A DNA stretch of 64,000 nt from Sphagnum compactum (taxonomy: Eukaryota > Bryophyta > Sphagnopsida > Sphagnales). Location: assembly GCA_965153455.1 (NCBI GenBank), contig OZ234493.1, positions 31,920,213 to 31,984,212 of the forward strand. The letters are read 5' to 3'. The translations under genes were made by a program, and so were the position numbers. Every line of letters starts with the position of its first letter. Position 1 is the first letter of the stretch. A model generated the notes under the pieces. That model did not search any database. It saw only the letters and a program-made list of their open reading frames with translations, and was not told the DNA's origin. Below are positions 34,601-45,700 of this stretch, piece after piece.

Positions 34601-37600
34601 ATTCCTATCAGCAAATCAGTACGCCTTTCAAAAATTACTGGACCAGGAGATGCTCTAGTGACTGCAGCAATTTGCCCCCTGCATGGTCCCATTGTGCGCT
34701 CCTCTCTAACAGAACTTCTTCGAGAGTACCGTGTGGTGAGTAAGAATCCTTTTGGATAAGCATGTTTGGTATTGCACTGGTTGAGTCTTCCACTTTGTTT
34801 GATGTTGTAAAGGGGGAAAGGAGTAACTGACTGACCTCTTGACAAGTTTCCCCTGAGATATGAAAGGATTTGCTACCAGATCCACCAAAACAACATTTGT
34901 TGGGGAATGAATGATATGTATAAGTAGCTGTTGATGAACCTGTCCACAGTGTTGAGAGTGCACATGCCTTCCTCAACACTTAATTGGGGAAGAGGGTGTG
35001 TTGGTGGTGAACAAACCATGTAGTGGACACAAGCAAAACTGAAGCAAGTTGAGGAAGCAACAGTTGCCGTGATATATGCCTCTGCATATGGAAACACAGC
35101 TGCTCTTGCTCAGGCTATAAGGTCAGTATATGCTGTCAGACTCTCTTCATTTGGGATTTCAACTGAGATTTTTACAATGCACAGAAATCAAACCTTGTTC
35201 TCTTCTGTTTCTCAGTCTTATTGTGCAGAACTTCAGTATGTTGTCAGATCTGTTGTGCATGGATATTATGATGTTCTGTTCTTTGAAGGCATTCATTAAT
35301 GTAGCCTTTTGACATTTTGAGAGCATGATGTGTGGGCTTGAAGTCGAGGGATTTCAAAAGCAGGAGTTGGGATTGAGAGTGTGAATGCTGAGGTCTGCAC
35401 CATGGAGGAGGTTGCTGCTGTAATGAAGCAGTGTAGTGGCTTTGTGGTTGGCAGTCCGACACTTGGAGGCAACATGCCCACTCCAGTTAAGGTATACATT
35501 CTTAGGGTTAGATTATCAATGTTGAAAGATTCCAACCTCAGCATATGGTACAGCTGTCAAGTGGATTACAAACAGTATGCTTGCTGGTACCATCATGCAG
35601 GGCTCACTCCATTGATATTCATCTTTTGATTGCACATGAAGTATTGGATCAATGTTTCTGCTCTGGTTGCTCCTTTATGCAAGCAAATGGGCATTACCCT
35701 AGATTCTCTTTGAATAAGTTTCTTTGAGAGTGTATGAACAGGAAGCCCTAGGAGTTATATTAAAGGATGATGATGCAAGATCAAAGCCATGTGGTGTGTT
35801 TGGGTCACTTGGGTGGAGTGGGGAAGCCATTGATGAGATCGAGCAGCGGCTCAAAGATGGCGGGTTCTCCTTTGCATTTCCAACTATTAGGTGCACCTTT
35901 AAGGCAAGTGCTTCTTTTGTGCTTTAGACCCTTGTTCTACAGTCAGGGTTAGATCTACTGCAGTCAAGTGTTAGCATGTCTTAATGACTTTGAGGAACAT
36001 CAAGTCTGCATGTGGATTTGGCTGATTTGATAGAAAGTAAACTACAAAGTTCAGGTGCTTGGAATAGATGTTAGGATGGTCTGAGAAATCTCTGACCTGT
36101 AAATTGGGGTGGCAGCCAACTGAGTCAACACTGCAGATTTGTGAGGAGAGTGGTACAGATTTGGCGCAGGCAGTCAGAAAGGCTAAGCGCAAGCAAAAGT
36201 ATTCTTCTAGTGATGCTCAAAGTCTTGTGGCAACAAATGTGGAACAGGTACTATTTTTTCAAGGTCCATTTACATTGTTTCTAATCTAGTGGCTGTTACA
36301 GACAAATGCCATCAAGTTGATGTTGATCAACATCAAGAGATTCAGAAAGGTACTGGCCAAGTTTTGAAGTGGGGTTGGTTGCTGCAGGCAGTAGGTAGAG
36401 TGGTGGGTGCTCTTTGCGTGTTGTCAGCGAAGAGTGGGGATGCAGAGAGTGCAATGCTGGCCTCTTGGGTCAGCCAGGCCAGCTTTGTTCCTCCAGGCAT
36501 CACCATAGCGGTGAGTCTTTCTGGATTGTTTCCACATTAATACCACGATATGGTACTGCAAACTGAAAAATGCATTGTACATCTCTGTGGAAAGTGGGCA
36601 GAAAATATATATTTGGAGCACCTTTAAATACTTCCATTTTGACAGGTTGCTAAGGAACGGGCAGTGGAAGGCTTAGTGCTTGTTGGCGGCAAGTTTGTCC
36701 TAAATGTACTAGGGCAGGGAAAGAGTGCAGCAGTGAGCAAGCAGCTCTTAAAGCCTTTCAAACCAGGTGAAAGCCGTTTTGGAGAACTTCCAACCAAGCA
36801 AACTGAGAGTGGCAATACAATACTTGCGGATGCAGTAAGTCACAAATGCAATGCTCTCCCAAGTTGCCATTCTGTACATACAGCATAATCTCATATGTGA
36901 AATGACACAGACCCCACTCTGAATGTGTGACTTGTAAATTAGAGCTATGGTGTCTCTTCTTCTGCACTGGCGAAAAGTCACAGCAGTGATGATGGAAGTG
37001 AATGTTGAGATGATTCTTGCAGATAGCATGGATGGAGTGTACAGTAACAAAACGTATGGAGACAGGAGACCATTGGGTGCTTTATGCAGCTGTGGACAGT
37101 GGCAAACTTCAGGTGTGCAACCTTTTCATTCATGATTGCATGCAGGCTGTTTTGAATATACTGCAGATTACTTGTGCTGTATGATGGACAAGCAGAAAGA
37201 AATTCAAATGTCATTTTCTCTCCTATTGTAAGAACTGGGGTGGCAAGTAGCTATGTGACGGCCATTAGCTATGTACTTCTCTGGCTACATTTATTAATTG
37301 ACAGTGAGAGACTGTGCTCCCTGATAGAGGTTCTCTCATTTAGAAAAGCCAGGTGCCCTCCTCTATGGAGTGTTTGTAGAGATTAGTATGAGTGCCCACA
37401 TACTCAGTAATGATGGGGCTGCCCTTTCAATGGAAACAATTGGGTTGTTTGTAAACTGAAGGCGTGGCAGTCAGGATCTCAAAGAATTATGCTGTTCAAC
37501 ATGGGTTCCAACAGTTGAATTAGCTACTGAGAAGTGGTTTATATATTGGGTGCAGTTCGACATGGGTTCAAACAGTCTAATTAGCTACTGAAAAGTGACT

Positions 37601-37680
37601 TATGTATTGGGTGCATTGCTGTGCAGGATGATCGCACATTGACTGCTGTTCATCAGCGCAAGACTGGAGCTCGATACTGA
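31645..37680 (+). CDS. FLVA: Chloroplast flavodiiron protein A (Flv1 type)
   Basis: Seventeen exons: 31645-31881, 32330-32458, 32631-32711, 32889-33114, 33259-33390, 33590-33692, 33838-33943, 34069-34155, 34556-34735, 35024-35121, 35344-35491, 35742-35903, 36116-36247, 36388-36510, 36646-36834, 37023-37112, 37627-37680; 758 residues. A serine-rich transit peptide (about 1-100) precedes a metallo-beta-lactamase-like domain, a flavodoxin domain (ASAYGNTAALAQAI, about 446-459) and a flavin-reductase domain ending KTGARY. With its FlvB/Flv3 partner it reduces O2 to water using electrons from photosystem I, protecting it in fluctuating light. The canonical HxExDH diiron ligands read HFSPKR (about 205-210), and later ligands are replaced (RWPD, FTNK), while PLHG keeps its His. 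That pattern marks the Flv1/A member. The first exon boundary is the least certain. The intron after exon 12 starts with GC. Confidence 0.93.
35904..36115 (+). other. GC-AG intron in FLVA
   Basis: The exon ends AAG and the intron starts GCAAGT, the strong consensus known for GC-AG introns. It ends GGCAG before CCAACT. Both flanking exons join in phase 0 through CTFK and PTESTL, which fits the family. No GT donor nearby keeps the frame. Confidence 0.75.
37495..37617. repeat. 61-bp tandem duplication in last FLVA intron
   Basis: TTC(A/G)ACATGGGTTC and AATTAGCTACTGA(G/A)AAGTG with TATTGGGTGCA repeat at 37495 and 37556, with about 10 per cent difference. Confidence 0.85.
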
Positions 37681-38264
37681 GTAGCATGCATACAGACGAG
37701 CCTTGAAATGGGCTTTTGTACCACATCCTTTGTATAAACGTGTTTATTCTTAAGTTACTATGTATAACTGTGAATTTAGGCTGAAGTGTGAATTTAGGCT
37801 GAAGAGTTACGTCTGTGATAAGCAGAGCGTGAACTATGCCGGACTGTCTCCATTTCTTTTCAATGATTCTTCCATTCTCTTTGGGAGACATGATTTGAGT
37901 ACTAAAAGGCCTCTCTTGATTGTGTGAGTACTGACTGGTTCCCTGTGCTGCTCATAGGGTTCCTTATGAGCAACATCTTCACAGTCCTTTTGTTCCCAGG
38001 TTCTTTGTGCTTGTTTCCTACTAAGGGGTCCTACCCTGGATCATGAGAGTACGCATCTGATATCATGAGTTTGCACACATGAAGTTTGCAACTATCATGA
38101 GTTTGCACACATGAAGCCTTTCTTTGAGTTTCGGTGAAGAGGATAATCACATGGGAATATTGCTCTCAAGAGACGAACAAGATAAGATCCACCGAGCAAG
38201 CAAGCCACCATAATTACTGCCTACCAGGATATCAAGACCCTTTTTGTTTCCAGTAGAATACACT

Positions 38265-38354
38265 GTGTGTCAGCAATAAAAATTCTGGCCCATGGCGAAT
38301 GAAATCGCTAGACCTCCGCTGAATTTTATGCATATCAAAAGACATCATCCACAC
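38265..38354 (-). ncRNA. Possible box C/D snoRNA (weak)
   Basis: On the minus strand a 5-base terminal stem GTGTG / CACAC (38354-38350 side and 38269-38265 side) encloses ATGATGT (C-box-like, 6 of 7) and CTGA (D box, 38273-38270), about 70 bases apart. The putative guide before the D box is GGCCAGAATTTTTATTG, and I could not assign it to an rRNA or snRNA target. An upstream telo-box and TATA-like site fit a plant snoRNA promoter. No C'/D' pair is clear. It could easily be chance. Confidence 0.18.
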
Positions 38355-39382
38355 CAGCGATTGCCGTTGGAAAAAACTAATATAACCACAAACACGCTCT
38401 CCACGACTGGAATAATACGCAAAGGGGTTAGTGAGCATTTCCTTACACAGGAACGAAAGAGGGATAACTCCGTGGAAGGAACAAACAAGCGGCGTAAAGA
38501 AGCTAACAGAAACCTAGAGAAAAGACAGATAAGAACCTTCTTCAAGCCACAACAATCACGCACCAAAACCACAACGCGAACCAAAAAACCCTAACCACGA
38601 AGTAATCAGAAGAAGGAACGGTGCTAACCACGGAACTGAACATAACGACTCTACTAGATAACGCAGACATACTCCCAAGCAAGAAACACAAACAGATAGG
38701 CACGAAGTTAACAGAATCTCTACCACCTGGGAAAAGGGACAGGGAAAGAGCAGCAGCAGCAGCAAGCGAAGTGAGGAGACTTCGTGCAGGAGATCGTGAT
38801 TTATAAGTCAGGAGGAAGTGCGCGAGAGATTCTGGCGGCTTGCTCTCCAAACCCTAGATATTAATGGACGAAAAAGTGGTCCACATGGATGATAAAGAGA
38901 TGGCCCCGCAGTTAGTAAACAACGTAAGTCCCTCAAATGAATGAATGAAACTGTCTGCGAACACACAAACTGTCGTAGATAATTCCAGATGGTTCCTTGC
39001 AGGGGAGGAAAGGGGGAAGAAAAAATGGTATGACGAGAACGTCCAGATGGATGAGTCATCCATGAAGATACGAAGGGTAGTCGATGGATGATAGATATCG
39101 TGGACGAAAAAGACACGACAGGTAGTAGAGGATGATAGATGTCGTGGACGAATGATAGGAAGGGTAGTAGATATCTTGGATGAAATATGGCGTCTGCAGA
39201 AGATTATTCATCCATGAACACACGACTGGTAGTACATATTACCGATGCGTGCGGAGGGGGGAAACGAGAAAGCCATGGAAGCAACGAGAGTGTTGTGGGG
39301 AGGGAAGTGCGCTTGCGGGAAAGAAGCTTGTTGTCGCATGGCAGCGAGATCGTGATGCGCAGCAGCGGCCGAGGAGGAGAAG

Positions 39383-39387
<5 letters not shown>

Positions 39388-39414
<27 letters not shown>

Positions 39415-39436
39415 GGAGGAGGAGGAGGAGGAGGAG
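39388..39436. repeat. (GAA)n/(GGA)n triplet tract in capping-enzyme leader
   Basis: Purine-rich triplet run about 135 bases before the start codon. It creates long false open frames on both strands. Confidence 0.85.
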
Positions 39437-39571
39437 AATATGTGAGTCTTCTTTGTTGCATGAAGAAGAAGAGAAACCGAAGAGTTATTGCTTCTCTTCC
39501 AAGCATTATTATTAACTGCCTGTGGCTGCGGCAGCGCGCAAGCTGCGCGCGGTTGCCGCCGCCGCTGGTGT

Positions 39572-39706
39572 ATGGAAGGGGGTGCGATTGATCTCAACAT
39601 GGCGCCAACCTCAGATGAAGAGGAAGAGGAACGGCAAGAATCGGCCGTCGATACTCTGCGTCGGGTAAGCTAAATCCATCAACACCGTGCCGCCCGCCCT
39701 TTGCTA

Positions 39707-39789
<83 letters not shown>

Positions 39790-42700
39790 TTGCTCTTATT
39801 ATTGATGATGATGCGATGATGCATACACTTGGGGTTTTCACAGGATTTTGTTTCTTTTTGACATTTCCTTTTGCCATTTTTTTTTCCTTGCTGATGTCTC
39901 TAAGTTGAATCTTTTGGTTTTCAGGAAGGTCTTTTTGCTTGGCTAAGTTTTGTTTTCTGCTATTGTTTTTCTTCTCCTTGCAAAACCTGTTGTAACAACT
40001 GGGGGGTTTGGTTCTTCTTTTGGGGGCTTTTTTTAGTCCCAATTGTCTTGCTCCTGCTCTCTGTGTCTCTGTCAGGGTTTCTAGAGTCTCCAGGGGATTT
40101 TTATTCCCACTATGTTTCACCAATCTTTTTCAGAAGTTATAACTTGGTCCTGTTATCTTATGTGTTGATCTTTTCGAGTTTTTGAATCTGTAGTTTGGAG
40201 GTTTTTTTTGCAAAAAAAAATTTAATAGTTTTTTTTATTGGACACTGCTGCATTTCCATTGGATGTCACTCCTTTTCAAATTGTGGGCACTCTCTTCTTG
40301 TCCTGCAATGCATTTGCCAATGCTGATTTCTGAACCCTTAGGCTTGTCTAGCAGCAACTAAGCCCTCATTCCAAGTAGTGTTGTTCTTTAGATGTTCATT
40401 ATCTGAACCAGGATGCACGGAGCTTCCCTGCATTAAGCTGAGGCGTTGGAGCTTTTGAGCAACTTCACTGTCATAGGAGTGAACTCCACTCAGCATTGGA
40501 GTCTCTTTAACTTCCCGCAGTCAGAACATGTTGGCTTCCTTTGGAGTGTGCAAACCCTCATTAAACCCTAACTATTGTTGCCCAAGTCTTGATACTGCCA
40601 AACAAGCACTCTATTCAGAGCATGAATGACTTCATACCATGTGTTTAATGACGCAGGAGCGTGAAGAGCGAAAGATCAGAATGAAAAGGCAGCGTGAACA
40701 AGAACCTCAAAAAGCAGATGTTCTCCCTCAAGCAAAGAAGGCAGCTGTGGATAGGCGGAGGGATGTAGGACCACTTCCAGAAGGTAACTTGTTGTCTGTT
40801 TTGAGCATGTCTAATGCTGTATAAAAAGACAGAGGAAGTAGGAAAACCCTAATTTTTTTGTTTGGCCTTTTGGAGATAAGGTCCAGCCCACAGCATTCGT
40901 ATCTGCTTTTGCATAAAATCAATTAGTTGTTACACACTGGCAGCATGAAGTCTGCAAGAAGGCAGCTCAGATGTGACTTTCAGTACCAGACAGTGCTGAT
41001 TCATGTCTGGTGGTCTGTGTCAGGGTGGAGTGATTGTCCTGGTGCTGGAGAACCCATTGCACGCTTGATTCCATCAAAAGTGCCTCTGGGCGAATCTTTT
41101 AATGAGTTGCTTGAACCTGGCAAGAGATATTCACGTGCACATGTGGTGCGCCATCAACAAGCGTTAGGCCGCAAGGTGAGTCCTTATTGCTGTTGTTGTC
41201 GCCTGAGTCAACATATATGAAATAGCTGCATTCAGTGTAGATAGGCCCTCTGTCTGTGCTGATCTTTGTAACTGGGTTTGGATTCTGGAACTCTGGAAAC
41301 AATTATGAGGCATACTGTGCTTGTAAGGTCCTTTTCCCTGTAAGAATGCCACAGGGAAAATAGGCCCTCTGTCTGTGCTGGTCTTTGTAACTGGGTTTGG
41401 ATCTGGAACTCTGGAAATGATTATGAGGCATACTGTGCTTGCAAGATCCTTTTTCTCTGTGAGAGTGCCACAGGGAAAAAGGATTGTCTTTTGGTTGGCA
41501 TTCATTCTTGTTTGAAATAGGTCTAGTAAGGTACTCCGGAAAAGTTTGTGGTGGATTTGAGCTATGAAACACCGTTCTCAGTATGGCAGATTGTGAAAGT
41601 GTCCTATTTCAGTGTGAGCTACTGTTCTGTGAGCTTCTTCTTTTACTAATAGTTGGCAATGGTTGGGGTAGGTGGGTCTTGTTATTGACCTGACAAACAC
41701 CAGCCGATATTACAATTCTAATGAATGGACAAAGGAAGGAGTGAAATATGTGAAGGTGCTTATTTCTGCTCGTCTCTCATTACTTTTGTTGATAAAAAGT
41801 TACTCTAGTGGGACATGCTGAGTATTGTTGGTGGTTTGTGGCATTTTACAGACCTTTCAGGATTGACCTATTCATGTGCATGTATTCTTTTAAGGAGATT
41901 GTGCACCCAAGGTCTAAGGAGGGTTGCAGTCGTGTGTCTTTTCTCAAGGGCTCTCATAGTCAGCAGAGAATATTCAATTCATAAATGCGTTTAGACAACT
42001 GATATTCTCAGTGTGTGCTTTTGCAGGTGCCCTGTCGAGGGCGTAATGAAGTTCCAGATAATGAGTTAGTTAATACTTTTGTTCATGAAGTAAACCCATT
42101 GTTACCTTCTACACCTCTGAAATGCTTGCTTGCAATGTTTTTGATACAGGGCTCTCCTTGTTTCATGGTCATTGGTTTAGATGCTGTACTATGTAGAATG
42201 AATTTTGGAATGGCTTCAGCATATTTGCAATATTCCACCAGTGTTTGAACAAATATTTATGATTTCAGACTGGCTGGTGGGGTGTCTACAGGTAAATCGA
42301 TTCTTGTATCAGCAGCAAGGTAAAGGTGCAGCTGCCAACAAGTATGTGCTGGTCCATTGTACCCATGGCCACAACCGCACTGGCTTCATGATTGTGCACT
42401 ACCTTATGCGAACACAATGCTCCAGTGTTGCACAGGTCTATTGCTATTCTTTAACAGCGTACTTTGTAGTTTGGTTGGGTTTTCTGGCCTGCCTGTTGTG
42501 CCTTCAAAACTCACGAGGCCATGGCTGCAGAAGGGCACTTAACAGGTTGAGCAATCAGAGCCCAGATAGTGAGGATTCATCTGAAATAGTCAGCTGTCTG
42601 AGGCATCTACTGCTCTGGGTCTGGCTGGAACAGGCACTGCGGATGTTTGCAGAAGCAAGGCCTCCAGGCATATATAAGCCGGATTACATTGACAAACTCT

Positions 42701-45700
42701 TCACCTTTTACCATGAACGAAAACCGCAGTCGCTTGTATGTCCTTCTACGCCTGAATGGAAGAGGCCTGCAACTGTTGATCTGAATGAGGTTGCCTCCAC
42801 TGACCAAGATGACGATGATGAAGATGACGGAGGTCTTCTGGCTGCACTGCAGGTGGGGAGAGATGAATTCTGGCTCTTAAAGCAATCTAGCTGAATAGGA
42901 AAATGATTAATTATTGTGATTGTAGTTTTGTCAAGTGGAATGTTGTAAGGGGCCTTTGTGAGGAATGGTCACTTGAGGTGGGCTGGAGGGCACAGGAAGT
43001 GGATCCAAAGCCTGAAATGACCAATGATGACGTCTTGGGAGATGCCATACCAGAGGAACAACAACGGGATATGCAGAAGATATGTTACTGGGCCCTTGGT
43101 GTGGTGAGTGTTTTTCTGCGTGCACTCCTTCAGTACTGGTAGCTAAAACCATGGGCTGCAACTGAACTGTCTACACAAATTGCATGGACCTAGTACTGAT
43201 ATCAAAGAGAACAATGAAAACTCAGTTATTGTAGTCATTTGTGGTCAAGGGAAACCATGTGTGTGCGTTAGGGGTCATGTGAGGGTCCTTCCTGCAAGTC
43301 CATGGGTTTTGCTGTTTTCTATGCAACTTTTCAGTGTCTCCACACCTCCAGGATAAAGTGAAGGATTTCATACAAGCAACCGTATTAAGTTACAGCAGAT
43401 AAACAACCAGGAGCATGGGGAGGCAAAGAATCTGCATTGCTTATGCATGAATATGGAATGGAATGGGCAGGCCAGGGCATCGTCTGTTACCATGGGATTG
43501 TGCTGCCTGTTCTCATCAACACTCTCCTTTGATAGTCCCTTGCGCTGACACCCTATGTTTCATGGGCTTGGGCAGCCTCAGCAAGTCCATGTTGGGGGGA
43601 ATCTTCACTTTCCAGGATCGCAGCCAGTGTCATTGGACAGGTAGGTCCTGTCTCTTTAGAGCATTTGTCAAATTCATGAGAAAAAATGTTGTAGACCCAT
43701 AAGCAAGTTTACTTTGCAAACTTTGTTGTTGTTTTCTAGCTTGTGGGCCTGAATGATTAGGACTTTCTATTTGGTTGGCTCAGATGTACATCATTGTTCA
43801 TTGGAATTGTGATTCCTATAGGTTTCCTGATGAATAACTTGTTTGTCACATTTGGTTAGTCAATCTTTAAGCAGTCACTTGTGATCTCAATGGGTTCCTA
43901 ACTCTATGCTAGATGGTTGATTTTTAGAAATGTCCCATGAAGTATTTTGTTCAAATTTGACCTTAGTTTTGTAAACTGTTGGTTTGTGATATCCTGAATT
44001 CCTCCAACGTCATGTAGACAAAGAGTCTATTGGAAGTGGCATACAACTTTTTCATCCATTCACTTGCAATTCACTGGATTTAGCAATGATCCAAAATTCT
44101 TAATTTAAGATATTTCACAAGCATTTGCAAGCAGAGTTTGCAGGCATTAGCATGATCCATATTTTAGATTCTGTCAAATTTGGAGGAGTTTATCATCGGT
44201 TTTGTAGATTCTTATGGCTTTGTAGCTGTAACAGTTCATTGTTGCTCAAATGGCTAGCTTAACCAATCTTCTGAAGAGAAGTTGTTACTCTTCAAAGTTT
44301 CTGATATAAGCAAATGAGAGGCCTGTCTAGCATGAAAGATTTCTTTGGCATTTCCAGCTTCCAAACGGTTATTTCAAGGGTTTCTTAATCCACAGTTGTA
44401 AGCCTTTCAAAGGCCACTTTGTCCTCAAAAGATCATGCTCTTGAAGTTCTCTTCTAGTCCTCTTTCATTGCTCTTTAGTTTCCCTTCTTTTCTTTGTTCC
44501 CTGTTTTGTTGGTGTGTTCAGTCCTCTCCTTCTCTTAATGTTTTGTTGAGCTACCCAGCATCATGATGGAGTCTTCCCATTATAGCCAGGCTTGTGACAG
44601 AAACTCAGTATGTTGGTTAATATATGATGTTGACCTCTACCCAATGCCAGGAGCTGATAAAGTCAGTGGGGATAGTATTGTAACTGACTACTGCCATGCA
44701 AGTTGCTATTGAAGGTCACTGAACATGTGTGCAACTGTTGCTATTGTTCAAGCCAGTCCTCAGTTTTTTCTGTTTTCCTAATAATTTGGTGAAGATGATG
44801 GTTTGGCACTGACACTTATAAGGTGATGAGTGCACTCATTCTTATCATGTTAGTTTTGTCTTGTTGAAACTGACAGTATGGTTGGCTTCACGCTTTATTA
44901 TGGAGTTTTCTTTGCAGTCTCATAAATAAACTTTTTGTTTTGGGTCTCCTCTTTTTCCGGTTTGCTGATATGTTGTTGGATTCAGAATGGCAATTACCTT
45001 AATACCAAGTTGTGTCTCAATTTTACAGGTTGACAGACATTGTAATTCCAGAGAAGATTCTTTTAGAGTGTGTGAGGACTGGATTCTCATGTCTGTTGCT
45101 GTCATTGAGAAGGAAGTGTAACAAAGAGGGTCAGATATGGGTGTTTTAATGTTTTGCCTTTGTTTGTCAGCATTTTCATGTTTTCTGTTATTCCTGTTAG
45201 GGATGGAGTTATTCAGGTCCAAGAGTGAGCTTACTTAGTTTTGCACACTTCTGGAAATGATTTGTTGAATGGGTGGTTGGCAGGCAGAACTTGCAGCTAC
45301 TTAGACAAAAGTACTACTATGCAACCTGGAAAGCAGATGGAACTCGGTACATGATGCTGATAACAAGGGAAGGCTGTTACCTGATTGACCGGAATTTCCG
45401 CTTTAGGCGTGTTCAACTACGGTTTCCTGTCAAGGTAAAGTCTCTCTGTGTTTGCTTTCTACTTTGGCAGCTTATTGTATTCATCTGTGTGATTTGAATG
45501 TGGTCTTTACATGCATTATAGTCAGTAACCCAGGACCCCTGGATGTGCAGGGTTCCAGAGATACCATGGCAGGAACACACCACCTCACCCTTCTGGATGG
45601 TGAGATGGTGATTGACAAGATAAAGGATGGGGAGTATAAGCGGCGTTACTTGATTTATGACTTGATGATGCTCAATCAAGTGTCACTTGCAAAGGTAAAT

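Larger units (their letters stand above)
37681..39571. other. Intergenic region between FLVA and capping enzyme
   Basis: No protein gene is supported. On the minus strand, 38800-38870 carries a telo-box (AAACCCTA complement, at 38852) and a TTATAAAT TATA-like element near 38800, typical of plant promoters for translation or snoRNA genes. The DNA below it (37700-38800) could therefore be a minus-strand non-coding transcript. A 32-bp direct repeat (ATCATGAGTTTGCACACATG) is at 38062 and 38094. Confidence 0.4.

Noticed and set aside
39208-39600. Several overlapping frames with poly-Ser, poly-Pro or poly-Gly
   Set aside because: All come from the (GAA/GGA)n tract read in different frames.
39594-40123. 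Minus-strand frames with long RERERE repeats
   Set aside because: Artefact of the (CT)38 microsatellite in intron 1.
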